Shown here in pieces: positions 1-7,637 of a stretch of DNA of 25,937 nt; positions within the stretch are counted from its first letter, which is position 1, and the number at the start of each line of letters is the position of its first letter. The position numbers and the translations under genes are program-made. The stretch spans positions 1 to 25,937 of the forward strand of contig NZ_JBLKSS010000128.1 in assembly GCF_047607725.1 (NCBI RefSeq), read 5' to 3'. The notes under the pieces were generated by a model. The model did no database searches. It worked only from the letters and a program-made list of their open reading frames with translations, and was not told the DNA's origin. Source of the stretch: JBLKSS01 sp047607725 (lineage in GTDB: Bacteria > Pseudomonadota > Gammaproteobacteria > Enterobacterales > Enterobacteriaceae).

Positions 1-420
1 ATATTCCATCCAGAGCAGCTGTTTGGTCACGCCCTTGCGGCTTAACTCGGTATCGATATCAAGCCAGCTGGGTAAGGTCTTGATAGCCTTGCCGGATTTG
101 CCGGGATAGAGCAGGCGGTCGAGGTCGACGGGGGACAGTTACGCCGGCAATGGCCAGACCAGGTTAGCTACCGTGAATCGGCCGAGGATATCGTGCACTG
201 TGGTACAGCCTATGCCGAGCGCTGCTGCGATGGTGCGATGGTGCGATGGTGCGATGGTGCGATGGTGCGATGGTGCGATGGTGCGATGGTGCGATGGTGC
301 GATGGTGCGATGGTGCGATGGTGCGATGGTGCGATTCGAGCGATGCCGCTCAAATTTCATGCGTAATACATTGATATAGATGAAAATTTCTGTTCTCGCG
401 TTCTTCTTTTTACGTGCCAT
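1..420 (-). pseudogene. istA: istA, IS21-family transposase, N-terminal part with a premature stop
   Basis: IS21-family IstA is the DDE transposase that works with the ATPase IstB. The start ATG is at 418-420 after a GGGGGT ribosome-binding stretch. The N-terminus (MARKKK, then VLRMKFE, RTIA, ALGIGCTTVHDIL and WPLP) follows the helix-turn-helix region of IS408/IS1162-like IstA. Between RTIA and AALG the 8-residue unit PSHHRTIA is inserted four times, encoded by the octamer array at 227-335. An in-frame TAA at 139-141 ends the frame right after WPLPA. Translation past it stays homologous in the same frame (LSPVDLDRLLYPG and on to the window edge), so this is a nonsense change and not a frameshift. 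The copy is therefore probably inactive. Confidence 0.8.
227..335 (+). repeat. Octanucleotide tandem repeat (GCGATGGT), 13 full copies plus 5 bp
   Basis: Thirteen perfect copies of GCGATGGT fill 227-330, followed by the partial unit GCGAT at 331-335. No interruptions are seen. The array lies inside istA (minus strand). One copy is expected in an unexpanded gene, so twelve extra copies add 96 bp, or 32 codons. The number is a multiple of three units and the frame is kept, giving four PSHHRTIA repeats. Any other copy-number change would shift the frame unless it also came in threes. Confidence 0.97.
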
Positions 421-542
421 GCCATACCCCCGGAAGCTAAAAGTTTCCAGAGTATGGCGGAACAGAAGATGAGCGATCGGACAGAATCGGAATCGCTGAT
501 CGGGCGACCGGAATCAGTGATCGGGCGTGACCGGAACCAGCA

Positions 543-1277
543 GGCAAGGTAGAGCGAATAGAGTAAGCAAACCAGCGGAATGACGATAAAGGCCAGCATG
601 GTGGCGAGTTTGGCGCCGTCGGTTTGTACGGCGAGGGACTTATCAAATCCCCCTAATACCAGAACCTAGCCGATGATAGTCGACCCGATGGCGCCGGTTA
701 ATTTGCGGGTAAAGGTTTGGCATGCGGCGAACGTGCCCGCTCTGAGCTTGGTCGACACCAGCGAATCAACATCCGGCACCAGAGGGATGACATTCCACAC
801 GGTATATTCCATGGTCTGTCGGCCAATTTGGAACAGTGCAGATAAAACAATGATGGTCACAAACGCCGTGACGGGGGCGAGCTGGATACCGATCAGATAA
901 AGGCCCAGATAATAAAGCAGCACCAGGATCATCAGCGAGAAAGCCAGCGGCCAGAGCCATTTCGACCCGTAGCGGTACATAAAATAGGTCGCGATGGGGA
1001 CAAAGATTAAGCCGATGATGGAAAGTGAAGACGCCGTTTGCGCCATCGCTTGGGAAAGATCCAGCACAAACGCGACGTAGAAGAAGAAGGCGGTATTAAA
1101 ACAGTCTTTGGCAAAATAAGAGACGAAATAGAGGGTACAGATTCTGCGGCAGGCCTTGGTCTTCAAAACGCGCCCGTATTCTTTAAAAGCGTAGAGGAGA
1201 TTTTTCTTTTCATCGGTTTTGGTGTGTTGCTCAAATTCGGCCACGTAGTTGTGCGAGAATTCCCAGGTGGTGAAATA
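543..1277 (-). pseudogene. GPH/MFS sugar-cation symporter, C-terminal half, broken at both ends
   Basis: The reading frame encodes several hydrophobic membrane spans and the signature region of the glycoside-pentoside-hexuronide symporters (IGRQTMEYTVWNVIPLVPDVD, then a lysine-tolerant loop and GAIGSTIIG). Such proteins import sugars with a cation across the inner membrane and have about 12 spans in 450-500 residues. Here only the second half remains. The 5' part is lost where the 49-bp inverted repeat begins (1278). An in-frame TAG at 666-668 interrupts the penultimate part, and the frame resumes as VLVLGGFDKSLAVQTDG. The last segment, LLYSLYLA, is cut by the IS21 element at 542. Three separate lesions make this a clear pseudogene. 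It does not belong to the usual neighbourhood of tolC, so it marks a rearrangement point. Confidence 0.8.
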
Positions 1278-1616
1278 GTAAGCGCCCCGTGGAGGACGTC
1301 TTGAATTATTGGTGGGTTTGTTGTATGGCCCGGTAAGAATATGTTCCACTACGGATGCCTAGTGAACCCGCATCCTATAAGGGACGGCTGTCAGATCATG
1401 GATAATCCGGCGATGATAGTGTCCACTTAAATTTTAATGGACACTATCACAAACTTCAGAACCACTAATTTCATATCACTCAAACCGGGATGGAAATAAA
1501 AATTATTAAAATCAATACAATATGAAAATGTAATGAGCATAAGCGTGTAACGTAGGTTTACTGTCTTATACAACAAACCCACCAATAATTCAAGACGTCC
1601 TCCACGGGGCGCTTAC
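1278..1616. mobile_element. AT-rich block bounded by a perfect 49-bp inverted repeat
   Basis: The sequence at 1278-1326 is the exact reverse complement of 1568-1616 over 49 bp (arms start GTAAGCGCCCCGTGGAGG). The 241 bp between them is AT-rich and has no convincing gene. Both flanking genes, the GPH transporter on the left and tolC on the right, lack their 5' halves and point outward. No direct target duplication is visible next to the arms. It may be a deleted transposon, a MITE-like element, or a junction left by recombination between two inverted copies of a mobile element. I do not recognise the family. Confidence 0.7.
1414..1449. repeat. Nested palindrome TGATAGTGTCCA...TGGACACTATCA
   Basis: Within the inverted-repeat block, TGATAGTGTCCACTTAA at 1414-1430 faces TTAATGGACACTATCA at 1434-1449, almost perfectly complementary and separated by a few A/T bases. 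The TG...CA ends are like those of many insertion sequences, so this may be two IS termini abutting head to head. It could also be a plain stem-loop. There is no U-tract to suggest a terminator. Confidence 0.6.
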
Positions 1617-2651
1617 GATCAAACGACCCAGCGCTTTAACGTCGGCCTGGTGGCAATTACGGATGTGCAGAATGCGCGCTCGGAATATGACACGGTTCTG
1701 GCCTCGGAAGTGAGCGCCCGTAATGATCTGGACAATGCGTTAGAAGCGTTGCGCCAGATAACCGGCATAGATTATCCGCAGTTGGCGACGCTGAATATCG
1801 CAAGCTTCAAGACCCAGCGTACCGATGCGATCACCAATCTGTTGAAAGAAGCGGAAAACCGGAACCTCAGCTCGGCGCGTCTGTCGAAGGATCTGGCCCG
1901 TGAACAAATTCGCTACTACCAGACCGGCCATATGCCGACGCTGGATCTCAACGCCTCGTCGACGGTCAGCAATACCGACTACAATGGCTCGCGTAATAAT
2001 TCCATAACAAATCCCGATAAGCATATCGGCGGAAACGCTATCGGCCTGAATCTAAACGTACCTCTGTATAGCGGCGGTTCCGTCACTTCCCAGGTGAAGC
2101 AGGCGCAGTACAATTTCGTCAGCGCCAGCGAGCAGCTTGAAAGCGCGCATCGCACCATGGTCAGGACCCTGCGCTCGTCGTTCAGCAATATATCCGCCTC
2201 CATCAGCAGCATCGTCGCTTATGAACAGGCGGTAGTGTCGGCGCAAAGCTCCCTGGACGCCTCGGAAGCCGGCTACCAGGCGGGCCCCCGCACTATCGTC
2301 GACGTGCTGGACGCCACCACCACGCTTTATGATCGCAAGCGAAATCTCTCCCAGGCGCGCTACGATTATCTGATTAATCAATTAAACCTCAAATCCGCTC
2401 TCGGCACGCTGAACGAAGCGGATCTGGTGACGCTAAATAATACGCTCGGCAAAATAGTACCGACCGATCCGCAGACGGTGGCGCCGGAAAACGCCACGCA
2501 GGAAAACCGGGCCGATGGCGCCGATACGTCGCGCAACGCCAATACCGCGCGCAGTAGTGCTGTACAAACAGCCGTCCAGCCGCGCGCGACCCGTGTGACG
2601 ACCGCGCCAGCCGCCGGCTGCGCTACCGGACGCAATCCTTTCCAGCATTAA
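1617..2651 (+). pseudogene. tolC: tolC, outer-membrane efflux channel, 5'-truncated
   Basis: TolC is the trimeric outer-membrane duct for tripartite drug efflux and type I secretion. Homology starts abruptly at about 1612 with AYDQTTQRFNVGLVAITDVQ and continues to the normal C-terminus NPFQH with TAA at 2649-2651. Clear landmarks are LREQI-like helix segments, GGSVTSQVKQAQYNF, the second structural repeat ending RTIVDVLDATTTLY, and the SALGTLNE block. Roughly 170 residues are gone: the signal peptide, the first beta strands and part of the first helical hairpin. The longest in-frame start is GTG at 1650, which would make a signal-less protein of 333 residues that could not be exported. The break coincides with the end of the 49-bp inverted repeat. 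The remaining frame is open with no stops, which suggests a recent break. It lies upstream of ygiB-ygiC as in other enterics. Confidence 0.85.
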
Positions 2652-2868
2652 GTTCTTTCCCGGCGGCCAGGCGAGACGCTTGTTTCCCCTCTTGGCCGCC
2701 GGTGCTGTCCCTTGCCCGCCCCTGTCCGCTCGAGCGATCACAGGGAAGTGTATAACTACGTAAAGATTCCGGCCGTAGGCGGCCCCCATGCTTCATTTAT
2801 CACCGTTTTTCCCCTATTCTACAGTGATTTCTCTGGATCGCAGTTAATATCAATAAAGCAGGAAAATA

Positions 2869-3513
2869 ATGAAACGCACTAAACAGATTAATCACGCCAG
2901 CTTTCGCAAGCATTGGCGCGCTTACCGTATGGCGCCCGTCGCGCTGGCCGTCGGTGCCGTTTTTGTACTGGCCGGCTGTGAAAAAAGCGACGAAAACGTA
3001 TCGCTGTACATGAACAGCGACGACTGTACCCGCGCCAATCCCTCACTGAGCGAACAGTGCACCACCGCTTACAACAGCGCGCAGCAGGAAGCGGTGAAAA
3101 CCGCCCCCAAATACGTCTCCCGCGCCGACTGCGTGGCGGAGTTCGGCGAAGATCAATGCACCCAGGTCCCGGCGCAGGCCGGCATGGCGGCGGAATCCCA
3201 GCACAGCGGCGGCATGTGGATGCCGTTGATGGCGGGCTATATGATGGGCCGCATGATGGGCGGCTACGCGCAGCAGCCGCTGTTCAGCTCCCGTGCCGCC
3301 AATAGTCCGGCGCGCGGCCAGTTTGTCGACGCCAGCGGCCGCGGCTACGGGGCGGCCACCAGCGGCCGGTCGATGACGGTGCCCAAGACCGCCCTGGCGC
3401 CCAAGCCGGCGACCACCCAGACCATTACCCGCGGCGGCTTCGGTGAGACCGTCGCCAAACAGAGCGCCATGCGCAGCAGCAGCGCCACGCCGCACCGCAC
3501 CATGGGCGGCTAA
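2869..3513 (+). CDS. ygiB: YgiB, DUF1190 family membrane-associated protein
   Basis: The 214-residue protein closely follows E. coli YgiB over its whole length. It has a basic N-terminus (MKRTK...SFRKHWRAYR), a hydrophobic segment at about 22-36 ending LAGCEKSDE, conserved cysteines in DDCTRANPSLSEQC and RADCVAEFGEDQC, a glycine- and methionine-rich stretch WMPLMAGYMMGRMMGG, and a C-terminal tail GGFGETVAKQS. LAGC resembles a lipobox, so it may be a lipoprotein, although the long basic N-terminus is unusual for one. The molecular role is not established. The start ATG at 2869 follows AGGAAAATA. It is followed after 6 bp by ygiC, so the two are probably co-transcribed. Upstream tolC, normally in the same operon, is broken, so this pair needs its own promoter; the 217-bp gap 2652-2868 gives room for one. 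Confidence 0.92.
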   Translation: MKRTKQINHASFRKHWRAYRMAPVALAVGAVFVLAGCEKSDENVSLYMNSDDCTRANPSLSEQCTTAYNSAQQEAVKTAPKYVSRADCVAEFGEDQCTQVPAQAGMAAESQHSGGMWMPLMAGYMMGRMMGGYAQQPLFSSRAANSPARGQFVDASGRGYGAATSGRSMTVPKTALAPKPATTQTITRGGFGETVAKQSAMRSSSATPHRTMGG

Positions 3514-3519
3514 CGGGAC

Positions 3520-4680
3520 ATGAAACGAGTTACCATCAGCGAAAGGCCGGACTGGCGGGAGAAAGCCACTGAATACGGCTTTAATTTTCATACCCTGTAC
3601 GGTGAACCTTACTGGTGCGAGGACGCTTACTATCAGTTCACCCTGGCGCAAATCGAAACGCTGGAGGACGCCACCGCCGAGATTCATCAGATGTGTTTGC
3701 AGGTGGTGGACAAAGTGGTGGCCAGCGAGGAGCTAATGACCAAATTCCGGATCCCCCGGCATACCTGGTCGTTTGTGCGCAACGCCTGGCAAACGTGCCA
3801 GCCGTCGCTCTATTCGCGCCTTGATCTGGTGTATGACGGCCAGTATCCGCCAAAATTGTTGGAAAACAATGCCGATACGCCCACCTCCCTGTACGAAGCG
3901 GCGTTCTTCCAATGGATTTGGCTGGAAGATCAATTAAACGCCGGGCAGTTGCCGGCCAACGCCGACCAGTTTAATAGCCTACAGGAGAAGCTTATTGCCC
4001 GCTTCGCCGAACTTCAGTCGCAGCACGGTTTTAGCCTGCTGCACCTGGCCTGCTGCCAGGATACCGAAGAAGATCGCGGCACGGTGCAGTATCTGCAGGA
4101 TTGCGCCACGGAAGCAGGGTTGCCCAATACGTTTCTTTATATCGAAGAGCTGGGGCTGGGAGAGAAAGGGCAGTTCACCGATATGCAGGATCAGGTCATC
4201 AGCAACCTGTCCAAGCTCTATCCGTGGGAATTCATGTTGCGCGAAATGTTCTCTACCAAGCTGGAAGACGCAGGTGTGCGCTGGCTCGAGCCTGCCTGGA
4301 AATGCATTTTATCCAACAAGGCGCTGCTGCCGATGCTTTGGCAGATGTTTCCCGACCACCCCAATTTGCTGCCGGCCTATTTTGCCGAAGACGATTTCCC
4401 GCCGATGGACAATTATGTTGTGAAACCGCTGTTCTCGCGGGAAGGCTCTAACGTGCGGGTCTTCGAGCAAGGGCGGGAGACCGCGCGGGTGGACGGCCCC
4501 TACGGCGAAGAGGGGTCGATTGTACAGGCGTTTTGCCCGCTGCCCCGCTTCGGCGATTGCTATACGGTGATCGGCAGCTGGCTGGTTAACGATCAACCTT
4601 GCGGCATCGGCCTGCGTGAAGACAGACAGATAATTACCCAGGATCTTTCCCGCTTTTATCCGCACATTATCGTTGATTGA
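3520..4680 (+). CDS. ygiC: YgiC, ATP-grasp protein of the glutathionylspermidine-synthase family
   Basis: The 386-residue protein matches E. coli YgiC in length and order of motifs. It resembles the synthetase half of glutathionylspermidine synthase (Gss), without the amidase half. Visible landmarks are GFNFHTLYGEPYWCEDAYY near the N-terminus, LYDGQYPPKLLENNADTPTSL-like substrate-loop residues at about 105-125, and VVKPLFSREGSNVRVF at about 300-315, which is the ATP-grasp nucleotide-binding segment. The real substrate is not established for YgiC, and ligation of glutathione to spermidine has not been shown for it as far as I know. The frame is complete, and the start ATG at 3520 follows a GGG ACA spacing just after the ygiB stop, consistent with translational coupling. 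Confidence 0.92.
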   Translation: MKRVTISERPDWREKATEYGFNFHTLYGEPYWCEDAYYQFTLAQIETLEDATAEIHQMCLQVVDKVVASEELMTKFRIPRHTWSFVRNAWQTCQPSLYSRLDLVYDGQYPPKLLENNADTPTSLYEAAFFQWIWLEDQLNAGQLPANADQFNSLQEKLIARFAELQSQHGFSLLHLACCQDTEEDRGTVQYLQDCATEAGLPNTFLYIEELGLGEKGQFTDMQDQVISNLSKLYPWEFMLREMFSTKLEDAGVRWLEPAWKCILSNKALLPMLWQMFPDHPNLLPAYFAEDDFPPMDNYVVKPLFSREGSNVRVFEQGRETARVDGPYGEEGSIVQAFCPLPRFGDCYTVIGSWLVNDQPCGIGLREDRQIITQDLSRFYPHIIVD

Positions 4681-4684
4681 TCCT

Positions 4685-4713
4685 GCGGCGGCGTAGTGAT
4701 GCCGCGCCGCCGC
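4685..4713. terminator. GC-rich stem-loop between convergent ygiC and ygiD
   Basis: GCGGCGGCG (4685-4693) pairs with CGCCGCCGC (4705-4713) across an 11-base loop, immediately after the ygiC stop and at the ygiD stop. No T-tract follows on either strand, so it is either a non-canonical terminator or simply a 3' stability hairpin. Confidence 0.35.
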
Positions 4714-4714
4714 C

Positions 4715-5452
4715 TCAGCCCACCTGCACCGACAGCATACTGATGGACCCCAGCGTAATACCGTCCACGGGCACCGTGACCGGCTCATCGCCGATCCGGC
4801 TGCCCAGCACATGCAGCAACGGCAAAAAGTGCTCCGGCGAGGGATTGGACAGCGCGGCATCCTGATGCTGCCGATAATGTATCAGCGGATGCGGTTCCCC
4901 TTGCGCGCAGAGATTTCAGCGCACAAACTGATCGAACGAAAGTGCCCATGGGTAGGGTTCAGCCTCGTCCTGCCAGCGTACCGTGCGCAGGTTATGTACT
5001 ACATTGCCGCTGGCCATCAGCATCACGCCTTCATCGCGCAGCGCGGCCAGTTTTTCCCCGAGGGCGAAATGGTAAGCGGCATCGCGCGTCGCGTCGATGC
5101 TGAGTTGCACCACCGGAATATCCGCCTCTGGATACATTTTAATGAGTACGCCCCAAGTGCCGTGGTCCAACCCCCATTCGCCGGTATCGGCATGCACCGA
5201 CACCGGCGCCAGCAGGGACTGTACCCGTTGCGCCAGCGGAAAACCGCCGAAATCGTGTACGGTGCGCGGCTGCGCCATGGCGGTGACGGCAGTGCCCTGT
5301 GTATACCAATGGGCCGAAATGGCCAATATGGCCTTCGGCCGCGGCAGTGTCTGACCCAGCTGTTGCCAGATACGGGTATAGCGGTTGTCTTCCTGCACGT
5401 TCATCGGACTGCAGTGACCGAGGAAAAGGGCGGGCATGCGTGGGCTACTCAT
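4715..5452 (-). pseudogene. ygiD: ygiD, extradiol-type DOPA 4,5-dioxygenase, inactivated
   Basis: YgiD is a zinc-dependent LigB-superfamily enzyme that cleaves DOPA to betalamic acid in vitro. The start ATG at 5450-5452 begins MSSPRMPALFLGH and the family end SMLSVQVG is at 4715-4717 (TGA). Three lesions are visible. The conserved GHGSPMN loop reads GHCSPMN. About 15 residues that normally follow HDFGGFP (QALYDTHYP...) are missing in frame. An in-frame TGA at 4916-4918 falls after SFDQFVR, while homology goes on in the same frame (LSNPSPEHFLPLLHVLG). The metal-ligand histidines in GHCS, SAHW and NVVHNL are still present. Without the last third the protein is very likely dead. It is convergent with ygiC, as in E. 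coli. Confidence 0.88.
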
Positions 5453-5581
5453 CAGATATCCTTATTCGTTGTGTGTCGCTTACGGCGGCTGATGGCATCA
5501 CGTTACCGCTTTTCGCCGCGCAAAGAACCGAGATAACGATGATGAAGATAATCAGGAAAATTGAATAACCGAGGCCAACAA

Positions 5582-6247
5582 ATGAAAACAGCATTGCTAT
5601 TTGGCGCCAGCGGATTAGTGGGTGGTAATCTCTTGTCCACCTTGTTAGGTCATCGCGCCTATGGGCAAGTCATTGCGGTAGTTAGGCGAAAGCTGCCGCT
5701 GCGCCATCCGCAGCTGACACAACTAAGCGGCGATATCGACACGCTGCCCGCGCAGACGGACGCGCAGGTGGCGGAGGATGTGTTTATCGCCCTCGGCACC
5801 ACCCGCAAAAACAGCCCCGATCGGCGAGACTATTACCGCATCGAACATGATTATCCACTGTTGGCGGCGCTGCTGGCCCTTGAGCAGGGCGCGCGTTCGC
5901 TATCGCTGGTGTCAGCGGTGGGCGCGAGCGTCGGCTCTTACGCGTTTTATCTGCGTATCAAAGGGGAAACGGAGCGGGATATTGTTGCGCAGCGCGCAGC
6001 GCGGACGCACCTCTTTCGGCCCTGCATGATTCTGGGCGAGCGGCAAGAGCGCCGCCCGCTGGAGAGAGGGCTCAACCGCGTTTGGCCTCGGCTGGATCCC
6101 GTACTGCGGGGACGGGCGAAAAAATACCGCGCCATAACGGCGGCGGATATCGCTGCGGCGATGGTCGCCGCAGCGCAGCTCTCCACAGATGAAGTAATGA
6201 TTTACACCTGGCAGGAAATGCGAAGGTTAGCGCTGGCTACCGACTGA
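5582..6247 (+). CDS. NAD(P)H-binding atypical SDR (HTATIP2/YraR-like)
   Basis: The 221-residue protein starts MKTALLFGASGLVGGNLL, a Rossmann fold with the GASGxxG dinucleotide-binding motif of atypical short-chain dehydrogenases. Further landmarks are DVFIALGTTRKNSPDRRDYYRIEHDY, typical of the HTATIP2/TIP30-like group, the LVSAVGAS strand, a YLRIKGETE segment that carries the Tyr-x3-Lys-like catalytic arrangement, and LFRPCMILGERQERR. The substrate is unknown. The ATG at 5582 is chosen over the in-frame TTG at 5561 because GAGGCC lies at a good distance before it. It sits between ygiD and ribB, where E. coli has zupT, so the neighbourhood differs here. It is convergent with ribB (27 bp apart). 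The frame is intact. Confidence 0.85.
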   Translation: MKTALLFGASGLVGGNLLSTLLGHRAYGQVIAVVRRKLPLRHPQLTQLSGDIDTLPAQTDAQVAEDVFIALGTTRKNSPDRRDYYRIEHDYPLLAALLALEQGARSLSLVSAVGASVGSYAFYLRIKGETERDIVAQRAARTHLFRPCMILGERQERRPLERGLNRVWPRLDPVLRGRAKKYRAITAADIAAAMVAAAQLSTDEVMIYTWQEMRRLALATD

Positions 6248-6273
6248 CGCAACCCCGGGCCCTGCCAGGACGG

Positions 6274-6927
6274 TCAGCTTACTTCGCGCGCAAGAGCGCG
6301 ACGATAGGTCACCAGATCTTCAATGGTAAGCACCGGCATGCCGTGGTGCCGGGCGAAGGCCACAATTTCCGGCGCATGCGCCATGGTACCATCGTCATTG
6401 GTCACTTCGCACAGCACGCCCGCCGGCTTCAGGCCGGCGAGGGTGGTTAAATCCACGGCCGCTTCGGTATGCCCCCCGCGCACCAGCACGCCGCACGGCT
6501 GCGCGCGCAGCGGGAACACATGCCCAGGGCGGTTAAGATCGGTGGGTTTGGCGTTATCTTTGATGGCGGCCCGAATCGTCGTCAGGCGATCGGCGGCGGA
6601 TACCCCGGTGCTGACCCCTTCAGCGGCTTCGATAGTGACGGTAAAGGCCGTCTGATAATGACTGCTGTTACGTTCAACCATCATCGGCAGCGCCAATTGC
6701 TGGCGGCGTTCTTCGGTCAGGCACAGGCACACGATACCGCTGCCGTGGCGAATGGCCAACGCCATCTGCTCAAAGGTCATGTTTTCCGCGGCGAATATCA
6801 TATCGCCTTCATTTTCACGATCTTCATCGTCCAGTACCAGTACCCCGCGGCCGTTGCGCAGCGCCTCCAGCGCGTTTTGCACGCGTTGGAGCGGAGAACC
6901 GAATTCGGAAAGAAGCGTCTGATTCAT
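6274..6927 (-). CDS. ribB: RibB, 3,4-dihydroxy-2-butanone-4-phosphate synthase
   Basis: RibB converts ribulose 5-phosphate to 3,4-dihydroxy-2-butanone 4-phosphate and formate, the four-carbon precursor of riboflavin. The 217-residue protein is of normal length. It carries the acidic active-site loop VLDDEDRENEGDMIFAAE at about 30-47, the HGSGIVCLCL strand, the DRLTTIRAA segment, and the RPGHVFPLRA and GHTEAAVDL motifs of the substrate pocket. The start ATG at 6925-6927 follows a GAGG about 11 bases upstream. It is monocistronic and controlled by the FMN riboswitch at 7041-7192. The gene is intact, which fits a symbiont that still makes its own flavin. Confidence 0.97.
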   Translation of the reverse strand: MNQTLLSEFGSPLQRVQNALEALRNGRGVLVLDDEDRENEGDMIFAAENMTFEQMALAIRHGSGIVCLCLTEERRQQLALPMMVERNSSHYQTAFTVTIEAAEGVSTGVSAADRLTTIRAAIKDNAKPTDLNRPGHVFPLRAQPCGVLVRGGHTEAAVDLTTLAGLKPAGVLCEVTNDDGTMAHAPEIVAFARHHGMPVLTIEDLVTYRRALAREVS

Positions 6928-7040
6928 AGTAAATAAAACCTCATAATTGATATGGATTACCAGAATCAGGGCAGACTTAGGAGCGGCCGCGAACGGGCCA
7001 AAAAATAACGATTGCGGCCATAGCCCGTTTGGACGTCGTT

Positions 7041-7192
7041 ACTCTCTCCCATCCGGACTATAACCGTCGGCCCCGGAATTACACCGGATCTGCTGACCTC
7101 AGATTGCACGCAATCTGAGCGCTCGCGGGCTTCCTGTGCAATACTTTAGCCAGGTCTACCGCCGGTGGGGAATTGCACCCCGCCCTGAGAAT
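7041..7192 (-). promoter_or_regulatory. FMN riboswitch (RFN element) of ribB
   Basis: Read on the minus strand, the leader shows the conserved RFN blocks in order: CAGGGCGGGGTGCAATTCCC, CACCGGCGGTA, AGCCCGCGAGC, GATCCGGTGTAATTCCGGGG, CCGACGGTTATAGTCCGGATGGGAGAG. A variable-arm hairpin (CTCAGATTGC...GCAATCTGAG) lies between blocks. FMN binding to such elements lowers ribB expression. Downstream, at about 6985-7030, AACGGGC and GCCCGTT can pair around an AU-rich stretch with a T6 run, a candidate expression-platform stem. A further 60 bases separate this from the start codon. Confidence 0.96.
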
Positions 7193-7202
7193 GAGCGGAA
7201 AT

Positions 7203-7231
7203 ACTATAGCGACAACCCGCTGCCGAGGCAA
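7203..7231 (-). promoter_or_regulatory. Sigma-70 promoter of ribB
   Basis: On the minus strand, TTGCCT (7226-7231) and TATAGT (7203-7208) are separated by exactly 17 bp. Transcription would start at about 7196, only a few bases before the RFN element, which is the expected placement. Confidence 0.7.
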
Positions 7232-7325
7232 TTAGCAAACGCATAATTTCAATAAATGCTTTTGTTTCCACTCAGGGGGAACAGGCATTACACTTAATTC
7301 ATTCTGATCAGTTAGGGAACCGACG

Positions 7326-7637
7326 ATGATTGATCCAAATAAACTTGAACAGCTTGCCCGCCAGGTGCAGGAATCGCTGCCGAAAGGCATCCGCGATTTG
7401 GGCGACGACGTGGAAAAAAAGATCCGTCAGGTGCTGCAAAACCAGTTCAGCCGAATGGATTTGGTCAGCCGCGAGGAATTTGACGTGCAGACCCAGGTGC
7501 TGTTGCGCACCCGTGAGAAACTGAGTCAATTGGAACTGCGCCTTAACGCGCTGGAAACCATGCCGAAAAGTGATCCTCTGGTCAGCCCGGCGGCGCGGCG
7601 GGAGCGCCAGTGGCGGGAGCGAAACCCGCGGGCGTGA
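7326..7637 (+). CDS. ubiK: UbiK, ubiquinone biosynthesis accessory factor (BMFP domain)
   Basis: UbiK (YqiC) is a small coiled-coil protein that partners UbiJ in the soluble ubiquinone-biosynthesis complex. The 103 residues begin MIDPNKLEQLARQVQESLPKG and contain DVEKKIRQVLQNQFSRMDLVSREEFDVQTQVLLRTREKLSQLE, the conserved trimeric coiled-coil core at about 25-75. The C-terminal tail after ALETMPK is not conserved in the family. The last codons (RQWRERNPRA) are arginine-rich. In the neighbouring frame a stop-free acidic stretch (KPAGVSGVDDTTSVSPVEQ... to TAA at 7739-7741) continues, so the tail may have been changed by a frameshift without harming the core. It is divergent from ribB and convergent with hldE. 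Confidence 0.93.
   Translation: MIDPNKLEQLARQVQESLPKGIRDLGDDVEKKIRQVLQNQFSRMDLVSREEFDVQTQVLLRTREKLSQLELRLNALETMPKSDPLVSPAARRERQWRERNPRA

Larger units (their letters stand above)
1..542 (-). mobile_element. IS21-family insertion sequence, 5' end (runs off the window)
   Basis: The element starts at 542 with TGCTGGTTCC on the minus strand and runs leftward out of the window. Just inside the terminus (about 450-542) are repeated CCGATCA and GCGATTCCG words, the kind of multiple terminal repeats that IS21 elements use as transposase-binding sites. The istA reading frame begins at 420. The first 140 bp (403-542) recur in inverted orientation at 25798-25937 with only two mismatches, which fixes the outer boundary at 542. 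Host sequence beyond it belongs to a sugar transporter gene. The far end and target duplication lie outside the window. Confidence 0.85.

Noticed and set aside
227..335. CRISPR-like array
   Set aside because: The 8-bp units are adjacent with no spacers, and no cas gene is near.
173..379. Plus-strand repeat protein (MVRWCDGA units)
   Set aside because: It is the other-strand reading of the octamer array inside istA, with no start signals.
4916..4918. Selenocysteine at the in-frame TGA of ygiD
   Set aside because: No YgiD homologue uses selenocysteine there, the site is not catalytic, and the gene has other lesions.
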